A stretch of DNA of 10,477 nt from Acidobacteriota bacterium (GTDB taxonomy: Bacteria; Acidobacteriota; Terriglobia; UBA7540), in assembly GCA_021780055.1 (NCBI GenBank), contig JAJXZM010000054.1:1-10477 (forward strand), given 5' to 3'. The translations under genes and the position numbers were made by a program. The notes under the pieces are model-generated. The model did no database searches and had not been told where the DNA came from. It worked only from the letters and a program-made list of their open reading frames with translations. Below, in pieces: positions 1-5,816 of this stretch (the first letter of the stretch is position 1; each line of letters opens with the position of its first letter).

Positions 1-2
1 TT

Positions 3-674
3 ATGTTTGTTTTTCTGTTACTGGCAATCTGTGCGCCGGCTTTCGCAGGCGAGAGCCAACTACAAAAGTCTACCACCGTTCTCAATGAGGTCATGGCAAC
101 TCCCGACCAGGGCATTCCAAGCGAGTTGCTGAACAACGCTGTCTGTGTGGGCATCATTCCTTCGGAGCTGAAGTTCGCTTTTGGATTTGGGGGAACTTAT
201 GGACGAGGTGTGCTGGTGTGCCGCCGGGGCGGAAACGGTGAGTGGGGCGCGCCTTCGATGTTCACGGTGGGCGGCGGGAGCTTTGGATTTCAGATCGGCG
301 GGAAGTCCACGGACGTCGTTTTCCTCGTCATGAACTCTGACGGTGTAAGAAAGTTGGTCCAGGACAGCGTTAAGCTGGGCGCAGAAGCATCCGCAGCGGC
401 CGGGCCGGTGGGCCGTTCCGCCCAAGGCGCGACTGACGCTCAGCTCCACGCCGAGATTCTCAGCTACTCGCGGTCCCAGGGTTTGTTCGCGGGGGTGTCG
501 CTCGATGGTGCCGTCGTGAAGCAAGATGAGGACGACAACCAGAAGCTCTATGGGCGCAAGGTCACCGCTAAGCAAATTCTGATCGACGGCACAGTGGGCA
601 CTCCTCGGGCGGCCCAACCTTTAGACAGCGCGCTGACGAAATACGCTCCTAAGGGCGGGCAAGCGTTCAAATAG
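3..674 (+). CDS. Exported SYLF-domain (Ysc84-type) lipid-binding protein, 5' end probably outside the window
   Basis: The readable protein is 223 residues. Residues 1-15 are hydrophobic and end in Ala-Phe-Ala, a signal-peptidase I-like site, but the usual basic residues in front are missing. The first ATG lies two bases from the window edge, so the real start is probably upstream. Residues about 20-197 match the SYLF/Ysc84 pattern: an N-terminal helix, a Gly-rich beta region (GFGGTYGRGV near 61-70; GGGSFGFQIGG near 90-100), and the family's hallmark GLFAGVSLDGAVV near 160-172 followed by an acidic stretch and LYGR. SYLF domains bind phosphoinositides in eukaryotes; bacterial members are usually secreted or periplasmic and their role is poorly known, so envelope function is inference. 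The gene ends in TAG with a 167-bp gap before the next candidate ORF. Family call is firm; the start is not. Confidence 0.88.
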   Translation: MFVFLLLAICAPAFAGESQLQKSTTVLNEVMATPDQGIPSELLNNAVCVGIIPSELKFAFGFGGTYGRGVLVCRRGGNGEWGAPSMFTVGGGSFGFQIGGKSTDVVFLVMNSDGVRKLVQDSVKLGAEASAAAGPVGRSAQGATDAQLHAEILSYSRSQGLFAGVSLDGAVVKQDEDDNQKLYGRKVTAKQILIDGTVGTPRAAQPLDSALTKYAPKGGQAFK

Positions 675-684
675 CAGAAATTGA

Positions 685-728
685 GCCTGTTTGCCAAAGC
701 GGCCGCAGGCTGCGCCCGGGCCTGTTTT
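685..728 (+). terminator. Possible weak terminator with competing hairpins after the SYLF gene
   Basis: CAGGC at 706-710 can pair with GCCTG at 720-724, which is followed directly by TTTT (725-728). The same CAGGC can instead pair with an upstream GCCTG at 685-689, with an inner GCC/GGC pairing (693-695 with 701-703). The stems are only 5 bp and the T-tract is short, so this is a tentative terminator. Confidence 0.25.
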
Positions 729-828
729 GATGATTCTCGTTGTCCTGCTGCTGTCGGAGTGGTTCCAGGGGGGAGGCGCAAAGCTTGGCGGTCTCGCCTC
801 AAAGGTATTATCCCCCGGGGACACATTG

Positions 829-837
829 AAGGAGGGG
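829..837 (+). promoter_or_regulatory. Strong RBS that decides a GTG start
   Basis: AAGGAGGGG lies 4 bases upstream of the GTG at 842. It is the main reason to treat the 81-codon ORF behind it as a possible real gene rather than chance. Confidence 0.5.
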
Positions 838-841
838 AAGT

Positions 842-1087
842 GTGAGACCTGACTATGATTTATCCGGCCTTGAGGCCTTTCAGGCTGACTTGTGGGTTTC
901 CATCCAGGAGCGTGCCATCCTCGACGAGATCCGCGTCGAGCAGGCGAAACGCCAGGGATACACATTGTTCGGACGAGGTGAACTGGAAGAGCTGCGTGGT
1001 CTTTCCACCCAGCCAATTTCTCCGGCGGCGTTGCCAGGGTCTCCAGTGTTGACGTGTCCTTATGCCGTTTCCCTGTGGATGCATTGA
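842..1087 (+). CDS. Small hypothetical protein (81 aa), unrecognised
   Basis: I do not recognise this product. The ORF starts with GTG behind a strong Shine-Dalgarno sequence and stops at TGA. Residues 1-52 look like a soluble, amphipathic helical protein: an acidic start (RPDYDLSGLEAFQADLW), then alternating hydrophobic and charged residues with several Glu, Arg and Lys, and GRGELEELR near 44-52. The last 28 residues (from about GLSTQPISP on) are Pro/Ser-rich and less protein-like, so the downstream part could be altered by a frameshift. No signal peptide, membrane segment or metal-binding motif is visible. A shorter ORF in another frame (855-1052) is Ser/Arg-rich and looks like a shadow. 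It stands alone between the SYLF gene and the LPXTG-like protein gene, both on the same strand. Confidence 0.45.
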   Translation: MRPDYDLSGLEAFQADLWVSIQERAILDEIRVEQAKRQGYTLFGRGELEELRGLSTQPISPAALPGSPVLTCPYAVSLWMH

Positions 1088-1169
1088 GTCTGCGATCGCC
1101 GGGTGGCTTATCAGCCGGGCCGCCAACCGAATGCATATGCCCGGCTTGGAAGCGGGTCACGGCATGCGG

Positions 1170-1189
1170 TGAGGTCCCTCGTGACCTCA
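1170..1189 (+). promoter_or_regulatory. Perfect 7-bp inverted repeat upstream of the sorting-signal protein gene
   Basis: TGAGGTC (1170-1176) and GACCTCA (1183-1189) are perfect complements around a 6-base loop. There is no T-tract behind it. Its position 75-95 bases ahead of the ATG at 1264 would suit an operator or a leader hairpin; neither can be shown from sequence alone. Confidence 0.3.
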
Positions 1190-1263
1190 ACTTACAAAAG
1201 TAAATCCAGTTTTATGCAAGGGGGCAGAATCGAACGCCTCTGTAAAAAGGTGAGGTAATTCCG

Positions 1264-1950
1264 ATGAAACAGATAGACCGATTCAAAATAGTCGCAGTGA
1301 GTTTTTGCGTGTTCCTGGCAGCTCTAGCAGCTCTACCCAGTGCGAAGGCAGATGAGTGGAACAAGAAAACCACTGTGACCTTCAACGCTCCGGTCGAGGT
1401 TCCGGGTGTGGGTGCTCAGACCTTGCCAGCGGGCACATATATCTTCAAGCTGGCGGATTCGCTGGCTGACCGTGACATTGTCCAAATCTTCAGCGAGGAT
1501 GGAACCCACGTATTCACAACCATCCTTGCCATACCGAATTACCGCCTGAAGTCGACCGACAAAACGGTAATGACTTTTAGGGAGAGGGCGGAAGGGCAGC
1601 CGGAAGCCATCAGGGCATGGTTTTATCCAGGAGCGCAATGGGGCCAGGAATTTGTCTATCCCAAGGAAAAGGCTATCGAGCTGGCGAAGTTGACCAATGA
1701 GCCCGTTCCCGCGGTGACTGAGTTGCCAACCGAACCAGCAGCATTGAAGGATGTTCCAGTCGAAGCCGTTACCCCCGCAGGAGAAGAGGTTCCGGTAGCT
1801 CAAGTTGTTGAAGCTCCGCCGGTCGAGACAGCGTCTGCTGCCGAGACCATGCCAAAAACAGCAAGTGAGATCCCGCTTTTGGCATTGATCGGGATACTAT
1901 CCCTGGGAGCAGGCCTTGGTATTTGGGCTTTTTCCAAGCGAACTGCCTGA
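1264..1950 (+). CDS. Secreted protein with LPXTG-like C-terminal sorting signal (predicted sortase substrate)
   Basis: 228 residues, ATG start 8 bases behind AAGGTGAGG (1247-1255). Residues 1-29 are a classical signal peptide (basic MKQIDRFK start, hydrophobic core, AKA/D cleavage site). Residues about 30-133 form an all-beta-looking globular domain resembling uncharacterised secreted proteins I associate with Acidobacteria, with the LPAGTYIFKL and AWFYPGAQWGQEF segments. Residues about 146-194 are a Pro/Glu/Val/Ala-rich linker. The C terminus is a textbook tripartite sorting signal: Met-Pro-Lys-Thr-Ala-Ser at 196-201, a hydrophobic helix at about 204-223, and basic SKR at 224-226. The motif departs from LPXTG by Met for Leu and Ala for Gly. 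A class D-like sortase is encoded 1.5 kb downstream on the same strand, so this is a plausible substrate. The alternative is a simple C-terminal membrane anchor. The globular domain's function is unknown. Confidence 0.85.
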   Translation: MKQIDRFKIVAVSFCVFLAALAALPSAKADEWNKKTTVTFNAPVEVPGVGAQTLPAGTYIFKLADSLADRDIVQIFSEDGTHVFTTILAIPNYRLKSTDKTVMTFRERAEGQPEAIRAWFYPGAQWGQEFVYPKEKAIELAKLTNEPVPAVTELPTEPAALKDVPVEAVTPAGEEVPVAQVVEAPPVETASAAETMPKTASEIPLLALIGILSLGAGLGIWAFSKRTA

Positions 1951-2052
1951 ACCAGAAGTTGGTTGCTTGCTTAAACCAAGGCAAGGGGACTCATGAGGAT
2001 GCTTCGGGCCGCCAATCTGCCGGGTCCGGGCAATCTGGCCAAGCGTCGGGTA

Positions 2053-2090
2053 GTGAAGGGGGGTGGTACGCAAGTATCACCTCCCCTCAC
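2053..2090 (+). ncRNA. Strong RNA hairpin with GCAA (GNRA) tetraloop, class unknown
   Basis: GTGA (2053-2056) pairs with TCAC (2087-2090), GGGG (2058-2061) with CCCC (2083-2086), and GGTGGTAC (2062-2069) with GTATCACC (2074-2081), including one G-T wobble. That gives 16 pairs with single-base bulges at A2057 and T2082 and a GCAA loop at 2070-2073. No T-tract follows, so a standard intrinsic terminator is unlikely. It sits between the substrate-like gene and the small-membrane-protein/VWA/sortase group. It could be an mRNA-processing or stabilising element, a leader structure, or a REP-like repeat unit. The fold is directly visible; its function is not. Confidence 0.5.
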
Positions 2091-2157
2091 GAGCGGCAAG
2101 AGTCTGCAACCACCTGGGTGGCCTCCCGTGCTACCGCTCAGATTTTGCTTCGATGAC

Positions 2158-2171
2158 GGAGGAATTGAGGG
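2158..2171 (+). promoter_or_regulatory. Ambiguous RBS region for the small membrane protein
   Basis: GGAGG at 2158-2162 is ideally spaced (8 bases) for an in-frame GTG at 2171. GAGGG at 2167-2171 is 5 bases from the in-frame ATG at 2177. A further in-frame ATG at 2153 has no RBS in front. The ATG at 2177 is used in this annotation; using GTG 2171 adds two residues. Confidence 0.4.
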
Positions 2172-2176
2172 TGCCA

Positions 2177-2371
2177 ATGTTCACCATCTCTGAATATGCT
2201 GTTTGTGTACTCGCCGTGTGGATCGGCATGACGTTGCTGTTTATACCTTGCGTCATGTTCCTGGTGCTCATCGAGGGAGGGCGTATCCTGGCAGAGACGT
2301 TACACAAGCTCATATACGACGACATTCCGCTGATCCGAAGACGGACGGCGGTGGAGTCTCGAGAGCCTTAG
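2177..2371 (+). CDS. Small single-pass membrane protein at the head of the VWA-sortase group (64 aa)
   Basis: I do not recognise a family. The 64-residue product has one long hydrophobic segment at about residues 6-31 (EYAVCVLAVWIG... to FLVLIEGG), then an amphipathic stretch and a basic segment, LIRRRT, near 52-57. It has no signal-peptidase site, so it is probably an inner-membrane protein. The next ORF begins 30 bases after its stop and the sortase overlaps that ORF, so co-transcription of all three is likely. It might be an accessory or anchoring subunit of the VWA/sortase pair; this is inference from position only. The start could also be GTG 2171 or ATG 2153. Confidence 0.6.
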   Translation: MFTISEYAVCVLAVWIGMTLLFIPCVMFLVLIEGGRILAETLHKLIYDDIPLIRRRTAVESREP

Positions 2372-2388
2372 TCACGCTGGTCCTTCTC

Positions 2389-2395
2389 AGGGAGG
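2389..2395 (+). promoter_or_regulatory. RBS that selects a TTG start for the VWA gene
   Basis: AGGGAGG lies 6 bases ahead of TTG 2402, whereas the first in-frame ATG at 2423 has no comparable site. The TTG also gives the signal peptide a more basic N terminus. Confidence 0.6.
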
Positions 2396-2401
2396 TAGAG
2401 C

Positions 2402-3421
2402 TTGCGCGCCGCGAAGTTATTCATGGGAGTACGCAACGGGAATGCATGGACCATCGCCCAGCGAAGCGTGGCGGCTCTCTTCTTCCTGATGGCTCTGCCC
2501 AGTATTACCCACCCTCAAGAAGCGCTGATGCCCGGCAGGAGTCAGCAAGACCCTTACACGATCAGGGTAAGCGTTGGCCTGGTGGTTTTGCACGCCACCG
2601 TGCAGAACCGCAGAGGGAATCTCGTTTCGGGCCTCGGCCAGGATGACTTCCATGTTTACGAGGATGGAGTCTTGCAGCAGATTAAGTATTTCAGCCACGA
2701 GGATATCCCGGTCACTGTCGGCCTGGTGATTGACAACAGCGGCAGCATGGGGCCGAAGGTGCGTGATGTGATTGCCGCTGCTCTGGCCTTTGCCCGCTCC
2801 AGCAACCGGCAGGACCAGATGTTCGTGGTCAATTTCAACGAGCATGTTCGGTTTGCCCTGCCTGATAACACGCCGTTCACGGACCAACCAGGTCAACTGC
2901 AAGTTGCGCTATCCCGCATCAAAGCAGACGGCGAGACTGCGCTCTACGACGCGATTGCTGCTGCGCTTGAACACCTGAAGAGCGGCGACCGGGATAAAAA
3001 AGTGCTGATCGTGATCAGTGATGGGGGTGACAACGCGAGCCTGCACAACCTTGACCAGATCATGGCCATGGCAAGGCAGTCGGACGCCATCATCTACACC
3101 CTCGGCCTCTTTGATCAAAATGATCCCGACAAGAACCCTCATGTTCTCAAGCAGCTTGCCCGGGAAACGGGCGGTGAAGCCTTCCTGCCAAAGTCAATAA
3201 GCCAAGTTGTTCCGATTTGCGAGCAGATCGCCCGCGACATTCGCAACCAGTACACGATCGCTTATATACCCACGAACCGAAAGCTGGACGGGACCTATCG
3301 CGCCATCCAAGTGAAGGCCGAGGCGCCGCACCGTGGACGCTTGTTCGTCCGCACACGGGCCGGTTATACCGCACTCTTGAAACCTCAAACCATTCCCGCG
3401 AGCCCAGGCGACCAACCATGA
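2402..3421 (+). CDS. Secreted VWA-domain protein, 'VWFA-related acidobacterial' type
   Basis: 339 residues from TTG 2402. Residues 1-39 read as a signal peptide or signal anchor (basic MRAAKLFMGVR, hydrophobic 22-33). Residues about 52-103 are the beta-rich lead-in typical of this family, with DDFHVYEDGVLQQIKYF at 81-97. The von Willebrand A fold spans about 104-285. Its metal-ion-dependent adhesion site is complete: D111-x-S113-x-S115, Thr179 in GETALYDAI, and Asp207 in ISDGGDN. About 285-323 is a C-terminal beta segment (YTIAYIPTN, then YRAIQVKAEA) also found in the TIGR03436-type family. Such proteins bind ligands through a divalent metal outside the cytoplasm; partners of the acidobacterial ones are mostly unknown. 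The TGA stop overlaps the sortase ATG (ATGA), implying translational coupling. No sorting signal is seen at its own C terminus, so it is more likely a partner than a substrate. Confidence 0.92.
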   Translation: MRAAKLFMGVRNGNAWTIAQRSVAALFFLMALPSITHPQEALMPGRSQQDPYTIRVSVGLVVLHATVQNRRGNLVSGLGQDDFHVYEDGVLQQIKYFSHEDIPVTVGLVIDNSGSMGPKVRDVIAAALAFARSSNRQDQMFVVNFNEHVRFALPDNTPFTDQPGQLQVALSRIKADGETALYDAIAAALEHLKSGDRDKKVLIVISDGGDNASLHNLDQIMAMARQSDAIIYTLGLFDQNDPDKNPHVLKQLARETGGEAFLPKSISQVVPICEQIARDIRNQYTIAYIPTNRKLDGTYRAIQVKAEAPHRGRLFVRTRAGYTALLKPQTIPASPGDQP

Positions 3422-4089
3422 ACCTCAGAACCCAGCGGCACGTGCTCCATCAGCGGCGAACCCAATCGGTCCTCCGTTGGAGCCGATACTTCTTTTTTGC
3501 TGTCGGCATCCTGGCGCTCGGTTACGCCGGCTATGCGCTGGTCGACGCGAGGGTCTATCAGGCCTACGAAACCTGGCGGTTTGAACGAGCCTTGAAATGT
3601 TTGAAGCCGGTTATCGGCAGCGTTGAACCGCTTCACCCGTCGCCCCTTCCGGCCTTGGCCAAAGCGGACCGCACCCGAGTTGGGAGTGCTGCTATCGAAG
3701 GGTCTTCGTTGGGGCAAATCGAGATCAGCAGTATCGGGCTTAAAGCGATGATCGAGGAAGGCGACAACGGAAGGACTTTGCGACGGGCCGTCGGCCATGT
3801 TCCAGGCACCGCGCTGCCTGGTCGGCAAGGGAACGTGGTGCTCGCAGGGCACCGCGATACGTTTTTCAGACCCCTGCGCGACATCCGTAAGGGTGATGAA
3901 ATTACCTTGAAGACGTTAAATGGATCGTACCGCTATCGCGTGGATTTTACTGAAGTGGTCTCGCCCAAGGATATTGAAGTGCTGGGTCGCTCTGCTTGTC
4001 CGATTCTAACCCTGGTGACCTGTTACCCGTTCTATTTTGTGGGACCCGCACCCAAACGATTTATCGTCCGAGCGAGCAGGATGCCTTGA
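3418..4089 (+). CDS. Class D-like sortase
   Basis: 223 residues starting at ATG 3418, inside the stop of the VWA gene. An open frame continues upstream to 3217, but that part is antiphase to the VWA gene and is not expected to be used. The N terminus is basic (RRTQSVLRWSR) followed by a membrane helix at about 24-42, giving a type II membrane anchor. The sortase fold follows from about 97: IEISSIGLKAMI, then VGHVPGTALPG, the catalytic His145 in LAGHRDTFF, Cys202 in TLVTCYPF, and Arg214 in PKRFIVRA. All three active-site residues are present and the length suits single-domain sortases. Sortases cleave an LPXTG-like signal and transfer the protein to an amine acceptor; in Gram-negative-type cells the acceptor is not established. 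The nearby protein at 1264-1950 with MPKTAS is the obvious candidate substrate. Class D versus E cannot be settled by eye. Confidence 0.9.
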   Translation: MNLRTQRHVLHQRRTQSVLRWSRYFFFAVGILALGYAGYALVDARVYQAYETWRFERALKCLKPVIGSVEPLHPSPLPALAKADRTRVGSAAIEGSSLGQIEISSIGLKAMIEEGDNGRTLRRAVGHVPGTALPGRQGNVVLAGHRDTFFRPLRDIRKGDEITLKTLNGSYRYRVDFTEVVSPKDIEVLGRSACPILTLVTCYPFYFVGPAPKRFIVRASRMP

Positions 4090-4442
4090 TGATTGGTGTG
4101 CCGCGCGGCGAAGCATCGCACCGGATGGAGTCCTCTCGAAGGTAGAAGCTTTGCTCAGACTCGGGCAGCGAGGAGCCGCGCTGTGGCGCTTTCTTACGTA
4201 ACGAAGCATACTTATCTCTGTCAAACCTCGGTAATTTCCGCCCCCACTCTGGTTTCCCCCTGCAAATCGGGATGAGCAATTTTGACCAGAGGTTTGAGCA
4301 ATACAGGACTGACGCGCAATTGATCCAGAATTAGAATCTCTTGTTCAAGGATTGTAATGCGGCGGGTAGGATTTTCACTCGTCCCAAGTTTTACAGTTAC
4401 CCCAAAAGCATAGCCGCTTAAAAAAAGTTGGAGGGTTAGCGA
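4090..4442 (+). other. 353-bp gap between the sortase and RsbT-like genes
   Basis: No convincing coding sequence. A 60-codon ORF beginning with TTG at 4093 has no RBS and Ser/Arg-rich composition. The second half (about 4280-4420) is AT-richer than its surroundings and is the likely promoter region for the RsbT-like gene, but I could not find a pair of -35/-10 boxes with good spacing. GCGC/GCGC around TGTG followed by TTTCTT near 4180-4195 is a weak hairpin at best. Confidence 0.4.
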
Positions 4443-4997
4443 ATGCCACTTAATACCAAAACTCGGCCCTCGGAGTGCCCCCGAGTGGAACAGGTCAAGA
4501 TCCCAGTTGCCTCTGACCGGGATATCCTCCAGGTGCGCCAGCGCGGACGGGAACTGGCGTCTATGGCAGATTTCACTGCCCTGGAGTCAACAAAGATCAC
4601 GGCGGTTGTTTCAGAGTTGGCGCGCAACATCCTCCAGTACGCTGGCTGCGGCGAGATCGTGTTAAGAAGCATCCATCAGGAAAACAGGACGGGGGTAATG
4701 GTGGTGGCCCGTGACAGGGGGCCCGGAATATCCAAAGTAAGAAATGCGTTGCAAGACGGCTTTTCCACCAACGGCAGGCTGGGATTGGGGTTGCCCCTCG
4801 TCAGGCGGTTGATGGATGAATTTGAAATTGTATCCCACCAGAACCGTGGGACAACCGTAATCGCAAAGAAATGGGCACCCAGATCCACGACCGGCGGGCC
4901 GGGAAGCACTACAAGTGCATCCATTGAGAGAAGGGGTAGCGCGACGGGAGGAAGACTTGCTGAGGCTGGTTTAGCAACACACCGAGCGGGTGGCTGA
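4443..4997 (+). CDS. RsbT-like anti-sigma regulatory serine/threonine kinase with extra C-terminal tail
   Basis: 184 residues, ATG 7 bases behind GGAGGG (4430-4435). Residues about 18-144 align by eye with Bacillus RsbT: a V-x-I-P/D-x-D start, ITAVVSELARNILQYAG with Glu58 and Asn62 of the GHKL N box, DRGPGI at 91-96, DGFSTNGRLGLGLPLVRRLMDEF at 105-127 covering the Gly-rich ATP lid, and GTTVIAKKW near the usual end. RsbT kinases phosphorylate an STAS-domain antagonist and switch a stress response by binding a PP2C phosphatase. Neither partner is in this window, so it is an orphan here. Residues 145-184 are Gly/Ser/Thr/Arg-rich, unlike the family, which normally ends around the KW; this may be a read-through into non-coding sequence after loss of the original stop, or a lineage-specific tail. 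Function in the cytoplasm is expected. Confidence 0.88.
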   Translation: MPLNTKTRPSECPRVEQVKIPVASDRDILQVRQRGRELASMADFTALESTKITAVVSELARNILQYAGCGEIVLRSIHQENRTGVMVVARDRGPGISKVRNALQDGFSTNGRLGLGLPLVRRLMDEFEIVSHQNRGTTVIAKKWAPRSTTGGPGSTTSASIERRGSATGGRLAEAGLATHRAGG

Positions 4998-5320
4998 ACA
5001 TGGCCGGCGATCGAGCCGACGGTGACACGGAGCGGACACGCGCGGCGGGTCATGACACATCTGGGGGTGGGGCCGCTCACAGCGCCGGGACCGGTGCTGC
5101 GGTCGGGGCCGGTCGAGCGCTCCGACGGGTCAATCTTGTATCTGGTCTTTATCTCACCCGCGAGGGTTTCCGTGAATAGCTCCCGACTTAACAGAACACC
5201 GTTCGGGGCCTCCATATCCTCTATGAGAGGAAGCAAAAAGAGCAGGTTGTCTAGCGAAGTTCGTTGCCGGGCGAAAATGAGAAAGGGGCCATGAAAGGTT
5301 TTCATCATCGCATGTAGAGC
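4998..5320 (+). other. 323-bp stretch without a confident gene
   Basis: On the + strand the only ORF (GTG 5022 to 5294) lacks an RBS and has Ser/Arg-rich, low-complexity-like content. On the minus strand the stretch from about 5308 down to 5110 reads as protein-like sequence (FLIFARQRTSLDNLLFLLPL, then IEDMEAPNGVLLSRELF), continuous with a long open frame (5449-4676) antisense to two genes. The first about 80 bp (5000-5080) are very GC-rich. I treat the region as unassigned, possibly holding gene remnants. Confidence 0.35.
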
Positions 5321-5644
5321 TTGGAGGCCGCTTTGGGGGATAACTTGGTAGCGCGCGCCCAGCGAGGGGAGGAAGCAGCCTTCGCCGCGCTCTTCGATGC
5401 TTACAAGCGCCGCGTTTACGGCCTCTGCCTGCGCATGACAGGTTCTCACCAGGAAGCCGAGGGCTTAACCGAGGCCGCGTTCCTGCGGGTTTTTCGGAAG
5501 ATCTCCACGTTCCGGGGCGAGTCGGCATTTTCCACGTGCCTGCAGCAACTGGCAGCGAATACGGTCCTCATACACTTGCACAGGAAGCATGTGAAGCAAG
5601 TCCCGTTTGCGCAGAAAAGGAACCTCGACCTCGGGTCCCAGTAG
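5321..5644 (+). pseudogene. Truncated sigma-70 family (ECF-like) sigma factor, region 2 only
   Basis: 107 codons from TTG 5321. Residues about 6-91 are a recognisable sigma region 2: NLVARAQRGEEAAFAALFDAYKRRVYGLCLRMTGS, then an EAEGLTEAAFLRVFRKISTFRGESAFSTCLQQLAANTVL stretch. It departs from family consensus at key places: AEDLTQE-like has become AEGLTEA, and the conserved Trp of FSTWL is Cys. ECF sigma factors are usually about 180-200 residues with region 4 binding the -35 element; here a TAG at 5642-5644 ends the protein, and I find no region-4 sequence in any frame of the 170 bp that follow. In the same frame an ATG at 5291 leads to a TAG at 5315-5317 just before the TTG, compatible with a lost original start. 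The TTG has no good RBS. Most likely a decayed sigma gene; a short functional region-2 protein is less likely. Confidence 0.65.
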
Positions 5645-5816
5645 AAACCCAAGTCTATGCGGAGCCGGTGGCAGCAGCGCGGAAATCGTGAGCGTCTTCT
5701 CAGAGGCTGAACCACATGCGAGGAGTTTCAATCCTTCCAGTGGCGCAGGTGAATGAAATCACCGCATGTGCGGCTGAATCATCGGATTTTGCGATGGGAT
5801 TGTCGTCAGTGACGTA

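Noticed and set aside
1959..1979. TTGGTT/AACCAA hairpin just after the sorting-signal gene as a terminator
   Set aside because: Six AT-rich pairs with a 9-base loop and no T-tract behind it; too weak to call.
3217..3417. Upstream extension of the sortase frame
   Set aside because: It lies out of frame inside the VWA gene, whose coding is clear to its end; the ATG at 3418 with the ATGA overlap and the basic N terminus fits the family.
5022..5294. 90-codon + strand ORF beginning with GTG
   Set aside because: No RBS, Ser/Arg-rich composition, and the opposite strand looks more protein-like in the same place.
4676..5449. 257-codon open frame on the minus strand
   Set aside because: It is antisense to the well-supported RsbT-like gene and to the sigma fragment over most of its length. 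Only the middle (5110-5308) looks protein-like, and that is listed as a finding instead.
5712..5770. CACATGCG/CGCATGTG inverted repeat about 40 bp apart ahead of the YihY gene
   Set aside because: Eight bases over this spacing can occur by chance and no other element supports an operator or attachment site.
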